A stretch of DNA of 10,915 bases. Source: CAZNLL01 sp964573885. Lineage in GTDB: Bacteria > Desulfobacterota > DSM-4660 > Desulfatiglandales > Desulfatiglandaceae. Both the position numbers and the translations under genes were made by a program. This document shows, in pieces, positions 1 through 6,557 of the stretch (the first letter of the stretch is position 1; each line of letters begins with the position of its first letter). Where the stretch lies: assembly GCA_964573885.1 (NCBI GenBank), contig CAZNLL010000122.1, forward strand, positions 1 through 10,915. Direction: 5' to 3'. The notes under the pieces were generated by a model. That model did not search any database. It was not told where the DNA came from and worked only from the letters and a program-made list of their open reading frames with translations.

Positions 1-1440
1 ATCGAACCCGCTACCTTCAGGGCGAATCTATTATCCATAGTGGATCGCCTTCAAGATGCAGAGTGCCGGGTGATCCTGACGACGATCATTCCGGCCTACC
101 AGGGTTGGGGCAGAGGAACAGGCCCCATGATAAGCAATTTCAACGCCGTGATACAGGAAACGGCTGAACAAAAGTATTTGACAATCGCTGACATCTTCAA
201 CCTATGGCAAGAGAGCATTAAGCCTGCCTGGCTCGGTCTCGCCGATCCATATCATCCCAACAGACGCGGCCGCAGTCTCCTCTGCGATGCCTTGATGATG
301 GTCGTCCCTAGGACCAAGACTACCATCTTATGGAGCTTTGATGGAGCAGCCGCCCCTTGCAATTACAATTGCCCTTATTGCTACGACCGCATCCTGCCCT
401 CCCGCGCCCATCGTTATAACGGACCGGCTTCAAAATGGCACACCGCACTCAAAAATGCCCTTGGTCGCCAGCGTGTCACCTTTTATCTCTCTTATGCAGA
501 GGCCACGCTCAGCAGGGATTTTTATGATTTGCTGGATATGTTTGCCACTGAGCCGAATTGTGACGTCATGCTCACGACCAATCTGTCCAAACCCGTGGAG
601 CCCCTTGTCCAAAATCCTCTTGCCGCGGCAGGAAGATTCAATATCAATGCCTCCTTCCACCCGACAGAAACCACCATAAATGCGTTCCTGAAAAAGCTCT
701 TGTTCTTGAGGGAGCATGGGATCGAATGCCCTGTGATTTACGTGATGTATCCTCCTCTTATGAAAAGCTTCACCTCCTACTTTCACATCTTTCATGACCA
801 CAACTTCCTGGTTCATCCTCGCGCCTTCGAAGGGGTTTTTCGAAACAGGCGTTATCCCGGTGCATACACTGAAGCGGAAAAGGCCTTCCTCTGCCGCTAC
901 GCCGATGACGCCACCATCCGGTACATGCTCAATCGGCCCATGTTCTGGGAACTCGGGAAGAAATCCTACCACGGCATGTTTTATATCTATCTTACCTCAA
1001 CCGGAGATGCGGCCACCCAGTTCTTCGGCCCGGACGAATCCCTGCCTGCGAAATACAGGTATGGACGTGACCTGGGAAATATTTTGGACGGGACCCTGAA
1101 ATTGGATGTATCGCCCCGACCGCTGGAGCATCCCGTGGAACGTTCCGTGACGGACGTATCCAGCATCCTTGATACAGGATATCACGAACTGAAAGGAAAT
1201 TTTGTCATGAGCTTTGCAGCCCAGGGTGGCGTGATGCATACAGGCGAAGGCGTTCACTATCCCCATCTCCACACCGATTTCTCGAAAGAAAGGGTAAAAA
1301 GGGCCTATGGATTCAGCCCAGGGCGTCCTTTTTGGGCGGATAACGCCCGGGTCCTCTTTGCATTGTTGGGGAAGCGTTCCCCCTATATTACAGGATTCCT
1401 TTTGAAAAGGCTTCTTGCACGATTGCATCGAACCGGCTAA
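1..1440 (+). CDS. SGNH hydrolase (C-terminal part) fused to radical SAM domain, 5'-truncated
   Basis: The frame is open to the left edge, so the gene starts outside the window; the GTG at 40 is only the first possible start inside and is probably internal. Residues below count from it. Residues 1-88 look like the end of an SGNH/GDSL hydrolase: VILTTIIP, then D69-P-Y-H72-PN, matching the D-x-x-H catalytic block that closes that fold. From about residue 95 a radical SAM domain follows, with C107-x3-C111-x2-C114 (APCNYNCPYCYD) to bind the 4Fe-4S cluster. The usual Gly-rich GGEP strand reads SYAEATLS (151-158). The tail (320-365) resembles a SPASM layout (GNILDGTLKLD, PRP) but has no cysteine after C285. 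The SGNH part may remove or transfer an acyl group; the radical SAM substrate is unknown. It leads a tightly spaced plus-strand group with a methyltransferase fusion and glycosyltransferases. Domain calls are by motif reading; the function is inferred. Confidence 0.8.
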   Translation: MEPATFRANLLSIVDRLQDAECRVILTTIIPAYQGWGRGTGPMISNFNAVIQETAEQKYLTIADIFNLWQESIKPAWLGLADPYHPNRRGRSLLCDALMMVVPRTKTTILWSFDGAAAPCNYNCPYCYDRILPSRAHRYNGPASKWHTALKNALGRQRVTFYLSYAEATLSRDFYDLLDMFATEPNCDVMLTTNLSKPVEPLVQNPLAAAGRFNINASFHPTETTINAFLKKLLFLREHGIECPVIYVMYPPLMKSFTSYFHIFHDHNFLVHPRAFEGVFRNRRYPGAYTEAEKAFLCRYADDATIRYMLNRPMFWELGKKSYHGMFYIYLTSTGDAATQFFGPDESLPAKYRYGRDLGNILDGTLKLDVSPRPLEHPVERSVTDVSSILDTGYHELKGNFVMSFAAQGGVMHTGEGVHYPHLHTDFSKERVKRAYGFSPGRPFWADNARVLFALLGKRSPYITGFLLKRLLARLHRTG

Positions 1441-1457
1441 GGAGCCGCTGGATCAAT

Positions 1458-3518
1458 ATGCCCTTTGGATACATACCCAACCCGACATTATGGAAGGATA
1501 GAGTCTCAAAATGTATCGGCTATCCCATGCTGATCCGAAGGCTGCAGTCCCCGCTGATCATGGACCTTTTGGCCCCACATCTCGATGAGCTAATTCTGGA
1601 CCTCGGTTGTGGAGCCGGGTTCTTCACTTACGAAATTGGCAAAAGAGTGCGGTGTATAGGCATTGACAGAGCCCTTCCCCGCATATCACAATCCTCCCAG
1701 TTAGGGAGGAAAACGGTTTTTTTCGCTAAAGCAGACGTTCAAGAAATACCGTTCCCCTCATCTACTTTTGACAAGGTCCTTCTCTCAAGTGTCCTTCAAA
1801 TGGTGGAAGATGAACAGGCCTTGCTTCGCGAATGCCGTCGGGTCCTCAGACCGGGGGGGACGATTGTTCTTTCGGTCCCTGAAGGGTATATCTATGCAAC
1901 CGGCCTGAATCGGCGCAGGGGGGAACTGAACCAGCGCTTTGGCGCGGCCAGAGGATACTATACCCGTTCCCAACTCGTTGAGTTGTTAACTCGAAATCAT
2001 TTTTTGGCTCAGCGCGTGGAACACAGCCCGAAAAGACTGGGCTCCCTTCTGTACGAAATCCAATTGTATGTGCAAACCATAACCACCTTTCATCCCATTT
2101 TGGAAAAACTCCTCTTTTTGATTCTGTACCCTTTGGCCTGGTTGGACAGGTTTGACCACAGGGAGGCCCGGGGATGTGAACTTGTAGTACAGGCCGAAGC
2201 CCTTAAATGGTTTACGGCTTCCAGCGGCAGCAGGGATACACTCGTCACGACCCACTCGAAGCGGAACGCCTTGAATTCGCAGAGGATGGGTCAAACCCCC
2301 AGGAGGGAGAGTCAAAACAATCTGAATGCTTCTATACAACTGGCTATGGACTGGCTCAGTCACCCCGAAATGCGAAACGCCAGCCAGGAGGATGCGAGCC
2401 GTGGAGGATTGAACGCCGGCTATAACAGCAAGAAACAATCATACGCCTTTGTCTACAGCGAAATCACCGGTTATGGAATCAGCACCTTCCTGAACATGTA
2501 CAAGTGGACCCAGGACAAGGTATATCTTCGATATGCCCAGGAGGCGGCCGACTATCTCCTGAGGATACAGGCCCCGGAACCCGGCAGACCTGAGTTTGGG
2601 GCCGTACCTCACGGTATGACAACCCGCCACCCGGCCATGATAAAGACGTACTGGTCCTTTGACAACGCAATGATTCTCCACGGATTGTGTAAATTCTCTT
2701 CCTTCACCAAAGAAAAAAGATTCGCCCGTGCGGCCTCTTCGGCGGGTGACTGGCTGTTGAGCATGCAGTTGGAGGATGGATCATTTCTGTCACGCTATGA
2801 CGCCAAAACCTGTATCAGCCGTCACCAGGGTGCACTCTTTTATGAAGACGGTGGCTGCCTCCACGTGAAAAACGTTCTTGGTCTTTTATCATTGGCAGCC
2901 TTGAGTGGTGACCAAAAATACCTGCAGTCGGCGCGCAGGGTCTGCGAATGGGGACTCACCCTTGAGGATTCGGAAGGCATCTTCTGGGCGAACCCAATGA
3001 AGAAATATGTTTTTACTCATGCCCATTGTTATGCGGTTGAAGGATACCTGTTCGCCCATCGCTTCTTTTTTGATTCCACGTATCTCCATGTTTGCGAGCG
3101 GGCTGCAGACGCCTTGATCAGGCTTCAGAACGAAGACGGCTCCCTTTATAAGAGGCATAGAAACCGTCTTTCTCCAATGAGTACAATCAGGGACCTCCTC
3201 ATTCCCAAAAAGGCCGCTGATGCTACAGGCCAGGCAGTGAGGATATGGTTGATTCTTTATTCAATCACAAAGAAAGAACGGTACGGAAAGGCTGCGGAAA
3301 AAGGCGCGAGGTTTCTTCTCACCATGCAGGATATATATTCAAAGGATCCCCGCTTACGGGGTGGCTTCTATTACGACTGTTGTCGTATTCCAGGAAAGAC
3401 TATAAGATCCAATATCATGTATACCTGGTGCACCCAATTCGGTTTGTCTGCTCTGCACTCTTTTTCCAATCTCCAGAAGCCGAATGCATACCAAAACATG
3501 ATGGAGGAGTTGTTTTGA
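1458..3518 (+). CDS. SAM-dependent methyltransferase fused to alpha/alpha-toroid domain
   Basis: Residues 40-145 are a class I SAM methyltransferase: motif I LDLGCGAG (47-54), acidic D70 after the second strand, ADVQEIPF (92-99), and ECRRVLRPGG (125-134). A hydrophobic, perhaps membrane-associating stretch lies at 211-230, and the methyltransferase part seems to end near ELVVQAEA (241-248). After a polar linker (250-290), residues 290-675 form an alpha-helical domain with five recurring A..yLL..Q..dG.F units near 367, 437, 503, 557 and 624, like the QW-type repeats of alpha/alpha-toroid enzymes (uronyl epimerases, polysaccharide lyases, cyclases). Aromatic and acidic candidates include KTYWSFDNA (396-404) and FYEDGG (461-466). 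Start: ATG 17 nt after the previous stop, with AAGGAG 13 nt upstream. No stop or frameshift separates the halves. Methyl transfer is well supported; the toroid could be an epimerase, lyase, hydrolase or a binding scaffold, and I cannot decide which. Confidence 0.82.
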   Translation: MPFGYIPNPTLWKDRVSKCIGYPMLIRRLQSPLIMDLLAPHLDELILDLGCGAGFFTYEIGKRVRCIGIDRALPRISQSSQLGRKTVFFAKADVQEIPFPSSTFDKVLLSSVLQMVEDEQALLRECRRVLRPGGTIVLSVPEGYIYATGLNRRRGELNQRFGAARGYYTRSQLVELLTRNHFLAQRVEHSPKRLGSLLYEIQLYVQTITTFHPILEKLLFLILYPLAWLDRFDHREARGCELVVQAEALKWFTASSGSRDTLVTTHSKRNALNSQRMGQTPRRESQNNLNASIQLAMDWLSHPEMRNASQEDASRGGLNAGYNSKKQSYAFVYSEITGYGISTFLNMYKWTQDKVYLRYAQEAADYLLRIQAPEPGRPEFGAVPHGMTTRHPAMIKTYWSFDNAMILHGLCKFSSFTKEKRFARAASSAGDWLLSMQLEDGSFLSRYDAKTCISRHQGALFYEDGGCLHVKNVLGLLSLAALSGDQKYLQSARRVCEWGLTLEDSEGIFWANPMKKYVFTHAHCYAVEGYLFAHRFFFDSTYLHVCERAADALIRLQNEDGSLYKRHRNRLSPMSTIRDLLIPKKAADATGQAVRIWLILYSITKKERYGKAAEKGARFLLTMQDIYSKDPRLRGGFYYDCCRIPGKTIRSNIMYTWCTQFGLSALHSFSNLQKPNAYQNMMEELF

Positions 3519-3521
3519 CCC

Positions 3522-3530
3522 AGGAAAGGA
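3522..3530 (+). promoter_or_regulatory. Ribosome binding site for the GTG-started GT2 gene
   Basis: AGGAAAGGA lies 9 nt upstream of the GTG at 3540, in the 21-nt gap after the methyltransferase-toroid stop. It supports GTG as the true start, because no in-frame ATG lies nearby. Confidence 0.6.
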
Positions 3531-3539
3531 AATTCAACC

Positions 3540-4505
3540 GTGATTCGTAGTGAAAAAATCAGTTTGATCATCACATCATACAATCAGAAGGACTTACTTG
3601 TAGAAACCCTGGAAAGCGCCCTCGGGCAGACATTTTCCCCCCACGAAATCATCGTCGCCGATGACTGTTCAACGGATGGGTCCGTTGAAATGATATCCGT
3701 ATATGCCAGGCGTTATCCAAGCCTTGTGAACCCCCTGTTCCAGGAGAGAAACCGCGGGGTATCCATCAACCGAAGCGATGGATTCCAAAGGGCCACGGGA
3801 GACTATATCACTTGGGCAAACGGGGACGACAGACTTCTACCCCGGAAACTGGAAATGGAAATCAAAACGCTCCGGGACCATCCCGGGGCCAAGTGGGTTT
3901 ATTCACAGGTCCTCTATATTGACGGCTCCGGTGAAAGAACAGGGGTTGTTCGCTACAGAGGGAGATTTCGAAAAAGGCCCTACACCTTTAAAGACGTCGT
4001 GTGTCAGATCGGCAGAGAGCCCGCCTATCAGCTCATGGACAGATCCGTACTGGAACAGGTGGGCCTTTTTGATGGAACCCTGGAAGTCTTTGAAGACTGG
4101 GATTTTGCCATCAGGCTTGCCAAAAATTTTAGAGGGACTTATTGTCCAATCCCTTTGTATGAGTACCGACAGCACAGGGGCGGCCTCTGCAGCACAGAGA
4201 AAACAGCGCATGTGAGGGCGGTGAAAAGGATCTTTCACAATGTCCTCCCCCTTTTAAAGGGGATGCCAGAAAAAGAGGTGAACCAAATTCTTAAGACCCT
4301 GCGATCAGAAATTTTGTCCTTGAAGGCAGCAAGTGCGCTGGAAACCGGACAGCGCTGGAAGGCCATGGCCTACACCTTGAGAGCCCTCAAGGAGCGTCCC
4401 ACACAGCTATTCTTCTACCAAATGGCCATGCGCAGCCTGCTTCCGGGAACGGTTTTGGACACTTTGCGGATCTTCAAAAACCGGCATCTGGCCAACTTGC
4501 GGTGA
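3540..4505 (+). CDS. GT2 family glycosyltransferase
   Basis: GT-A fold family 2 glycosyltransferase, expected to move a sugar from a nucleotide-sugar to a growing glycan at the inner face of the membrane. Visible motifs: ISLIITSYNQ (7-16), VADDCSTDGS (39-48) with nucleotide-binding Asp, NRGVSINRSDG (71-81), the metal-binding NGDD (94-97), and the ED acceptor-side motif FEDWDFAIRLA (184-194) with the probable catalytic base. YEYRQHRGGLCS (207-218) is the typical closing motif. No membrane helix is evident. The start is GTG at 3540, backed by a good Shine-Dalgarno site; length 321 aa is normal. Its TGA is followed directly by the next GT2 gene, so co-transcription is likely. Donor and acceptor cannot be read from the sequence. 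Confidence 0.88.
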   Translation: MIRSEKISLIITSYNQKDLLVETLESALGQTFSPHEIIVADDCSTDGSVEMISVYARRYPSLVNPLFQERNRGVSINRSDGFQRATGDYITWANGDDRLLPRKLEMEIKTLRDHPGAKWVYSQVLYIDGSGERTGVVRYRGRFRKRPYTFKDVVCQIGREPAYQLMDRSVLEQVGLFDGTLEVFEDWDFAIRLAKNFRGTYCPIPLYEYRQHRGGLCSTEKTAHVRAVKRIFHNVLPLLKGMPEKEVNQILKTLRSEILSLKAASALETGQRWKAMAYTLRALKERPTQLFFYQMAMRSLLPGTVLDTLRIFKNRHLANLR

Positions 4506-5297
4506 TTGTTCGTCATGCCCGATGAAGGGAACATTTTTTCTGTTATTGTGGCGGTTCTCAACCAGGCCGGTGTGTTGGAGCAATGCATCCAGAGTGTGGT
4601 CAGCCAAACGTACACCCATAAGGAACTCATTGTCATGGATGGGGGTTCCACCGACGGATCTCTTTCCATCCTTGAAGCAAATGCCCGCCACATCGCCTAC
4701 TGGGAATCGAAGCCTGACCGGGGGGTATATCATGCCTGGAACAAGGCCCTGGCACAGGCCCGGGGGAATTGGATCTGTTTTTTGGGCGCGGATGACTATT
4801 TTTGGAATGAGCATGTACTGGAAAACCTAATCCCCCACCTCGAAAGGGCCACCCTGAAAGGACTGCGGATTGTCTACGGCCGGGTAGGCCGGGTACGCAA
4901 AGACGGCCGGTTGATCCGGCTTCATGGCAAGCCCTGGGGCAAGATCCGCTGGCTCATGGCCCACGGAATGCCTCTGGTCCATGCAGGTATCATGCATCAC
5001 AGCAGTCTCTTTCAGGACCACGGGGCCTTTGATGAATCCTTTCGTATCGCAGGAGACTACGAATGCCTTTTAAGGGAGCTCAAGACGGCAAGGGCATTGT
5101 TTGCGGAAGGCGTTTGCACAGTCGCTCATCGCGAGGGAGGTATGAGCGATACAGACAAGCTCTTGACATGCCGGGAGATCGCCCGTGCCAGACGGATACA
5201 CGGGCTGCCGCGTTTTTCCTGGGTCTGGAGCCTGGTTTACCTACGGGCCCTGTTGCAGGCTGTTTACAAATCTATCCGAAGGGGCCCGAAACATTGA
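4506..5297 (+). CDS. GT2 family glycosyltransferase (WcaE-like)
   Basis: Second GT2 in the plus-strand group. Motifs, counted from the TTG at 4506: FSVIVAVLNQ (11-20), IVMDGGSTDGS (42-52), then SKPDRGVYHAWNKAL (68-82), a variant of the EPD(K/R)GxYdAmNK signature of WcaE-like capsule and colanic acid transferases. The metal-binding segment is GADD (94-97), and IAGDYECLLR (181-190) is the acceptor/catalytic region. No membrane helix is seen. Start choice is uncertain: TTG at 4506 abuts the previous TGA, while ATG at 4515 (MPDEGN) is equally plausible and neither has a clear Shine-Dalgarno site, suggesting coupling to the upstream gene. It is the last gene of the plus-strand group, and its TGA touches the stop of the convergent GT4 gene. 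Sugar specificity is unknown. Confidence 0.87.
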   Translation: MFVMPDEGNIFSVIVAVLNQAGVLEQCIQSVVSQTYTHKELIVMDGGSTDGSLSILEANARHIAYWESKPDRGVYHAWNKALAQARGNWICFLGADDYFWNEHVLENLIPHLERATLKGLRIVYGRVGRVRKDGRLIRLHGKPWGKIRWLMAHGMPLVHAGIMHHSSLFQDHGAFDESFRIAGDYECLLRELKTARALFAEGVCTVAHREGGMSDTDKLLTCREIARARRIHGLPRFSWVWSLVYLRALLQAVYKSIRRGPKH

Positions 5298-6377
5298 TTA
5301 AGGTGAAAAGGAGAGCACCGCCTCTCGGTAGAAATCCTCCTGCCGTCGTGCCACTTCTTCCCAGTGGAAATCCCTTGCCCTCACCAGGGCCGCTTCCGAC
5401 ATCCTCTTTCTCAATTCATGGTCCCCGAGCAGGGTCCGGATGGCATGGGCCAGGGCCGAAGGATTCTCAGGCGGAACCTGAATTCCTGTCACGCCCTCTT
5501 CAATCAGGGGGCTCAGGGCCGGTATTGAGCTCCCTATGACCGGCTTTCCCAGGGTAAAGGCCTCATAGAGGACCAGGGGTGAACCCTCCATGCGGGATGG
5601 CATACACACAAAGGCGGCATGATTGAGCACACCCATGGCCTGGTCATGATCCAGGCGGCCCAGGAGCTGAATATCCGCGCCGCCGGCGCCCCTGATCATA
5701 GATTCAACCCGTTCCTGATCACCACCCCCTGCGATGACAAGGGGCATTGGGCGGTTATTGGGGCCTAGACCGGTCCAGGCCTGGATCAACGTATCCAGGC
5801 CCTTGTGCCATACATCCAGCCTTCCCAGAAAAAGCACATAATCCTCCTTTGAGGGAGGAAGTCCTCGGGGTATGTCCGCCCCCTGTCCAATGACCGCTAC
5901 CCTGGCCTTGGGATGGACAGCCGCTCTGAGGTGTTCGGAAACGACAATGACAAAGCGCCGGCGGGGAAGGATGAGGTATTCACTCATCAGGGAAAGTAGA
6001 CCGTAACCCCCCCGATATCGCAATGCGCTTAGACCGTGACGGCCTTGTAAGATGGTCACAAGGGGCCGCCCGGATAATCGTGAGAGGAGCGGGGCATAAT
6101 AGGAAAACTCCTCCACAACCAGATCGTACGGCCTGATATTCACTTTCCTGCTCTCCAGCATGAACCGCAACCGACTTTCCGCATACCTTTCGGCTTTCCC
6201 CAAAAATCGAACCTTGAAGGGATCTTCCTGGGTCGCCGCCCCTGGGAAAGGGCCGCAGAGAACCGTAATGTCATGTCTTTGGGAGAGGATATGATTCACG
6301 GCCCAGGTCCGGCCCGCACCTCCCCCTCCGCACCAAGGATTACGGGGATGATCGTAGACAAAGTGAAGGATTTTCAA
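5298..6377 (-). CDS. GT4 family glycosyltransferase
   Basis: GT-B fold, retaining family 4 glycosyltransferase, probably cytosolic and adding a sugar to a lipid-linked or nascent glycan. The N-terminal acceptor domain has a Gly-rich loop CGGGGAG (16-22). The C-terminal donor domain starts near VLFLGRLDVWHKG (181-193), with donor-phosphate-binding Arg186 and Lys192, continues with VIAGGGDQ (214-221), and holds the EX7E motif MEGSPLVLYEAF (263-274; E264 and E272), followed by GKPVIGS. Length 359 aa is normal and both domains are complete. The start is TTG at 6377, chosen because a strong Shine-Dalgarno site lies 10 nt upstream and MKILHFVYD is a typical GT4 opening. It is the last gene of the minus group, 180 bp after the radical SAM gene, and its stop abuts the stop of the convergent GT2. 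The substrate is unknown. Confidence 0.9.
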   Translation of the reverse strand: MKILHFVYDHPRNPWCGGGGAGRTWAVNHILSQRHDITVLCGPFPGAATQEDPFKVRFLGKAERYAESRLRFMLESRKVNIRPYDLVVEEFSYYAPLLSRLSGRPLVTILQGRHGLSALRYRGGYGLLSLMSEYLILPRRRFVIVVSEHLRAAVHPKARVAVIGQGADIPRGLPPSKEDYVLFLGRLDVWHKGLDTLIQAWTGLGPNNRPMPLVIAGGGDQERVESMIRGAGGADIQLLGRLDHDQAMGVLNHAAFVCMPSRMEGSPLVLYEAFTLGKPVIGSSIPALSPLIEEGVTGIQVPPENPSALAHAIRTLLGDHELRKRMSEAALVRARDFHWEEVARRQEDFYREAVLSFSP

Positions 6378-6387
6378 GGGGCTTTCT

Positions 6388-6397
6388 ACCTCCTCCC
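6388..6397 (-). promoter_or_regulatory. Strong ribosome binding site deciding the TTG start of the GT4 gene
   Basis: On the minus strand this reads GGGAGGAGGT, ending 10 nt before the TTG at 6377. It is the best Shine-Dalgarno match I noticed in the window. It suggests this gene is translated independently rather than by coupling to the radical SAM gene upstream. Confidence 0.7.
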
Positions 6398-6557
6398 CGG
6401 TTACCCCCGTTGGCTATGCCTGTGGCGCCTTTGCACGTTTTCAAGGACTGCCCATCGGCCGGGTGCGGTTACCCGCCCTGCTGATGGCGTAGCCGCCCCA
6501 GGTGCGATGTGTGATGTGCGACCTCTGCCCAAATTACTCTAAAACAGGATTCGAGGA
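6398..6557. other. Intergenic spacer between radical SAM and GT4 genes
   Basis: Together with the ribosome binding site, this is the longest spacer (180 bp) in the window. No convincing gene is seen on either strand. It contains the imperfect hairpin at 6462-6499 and two copies of GGTTACCC (6399 and 6468, plus strand) about 69 bp apart. No clear sigma-70 promoter was recognised, although the spacer could hold one for the GT4 gene. Confidence 0.5.
6462..6499. repeat. Imperfect inverted repeat (hairpin) in the spacer
   Basis: Arms GCGGTTAC (6465-6472) and GTAGCCGC (6489-6496) pair over 8 bp with one G-U wobble. An inner GCC/GGC (6475-6477 with 6486-6488) extends the stem after a CC bulge, leaving an 8-base loop. 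Two outer G-C pairs (6462-6463 with 6498-6499) lie beyond one mismatch. No T tract follows on either strand, so it does not look like an intrinsic terminator. It could be a mobile palindromic repeat, an RNA-processing or stability element, or a Rho-related structure. Confidence 0.5.

Noticed and set aside
430..972. 180-codon open frame on the minus strand
   Set aside because: It lies wholly antisense to the radical SAM domain, whose motifs are clear; its translation shows no recognisable domain.
4407..4814. 135-codon minus-strand frame antisense to the GT2 genes
   Set aside because: Shadow of the two GT2 genes, which carry clear motifs on the plus strand.
4875..4898. Two tandem GGCCGGGTA units in the second GT2 gene
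   Set aside because: Only two short copies, encoding GRVGRV; no larger repeat array, so probably chance codon repetition.
5309..5330. Possible terminator hairpin (GAGAG...CTCTC) near the convergent stops
   Set aside because: The stem is only 5 bp, lies inside the GT4 coding sequence, and has no T tract on either strand.
5063..5539. 158-codon open frame on the plus strand across the convergent junction
   Set aside because: It overlaps the GT2 C-terminus in another frame and the GT4 gene antisense; the translation is Pro/Gly/Ser-rich without a domain.
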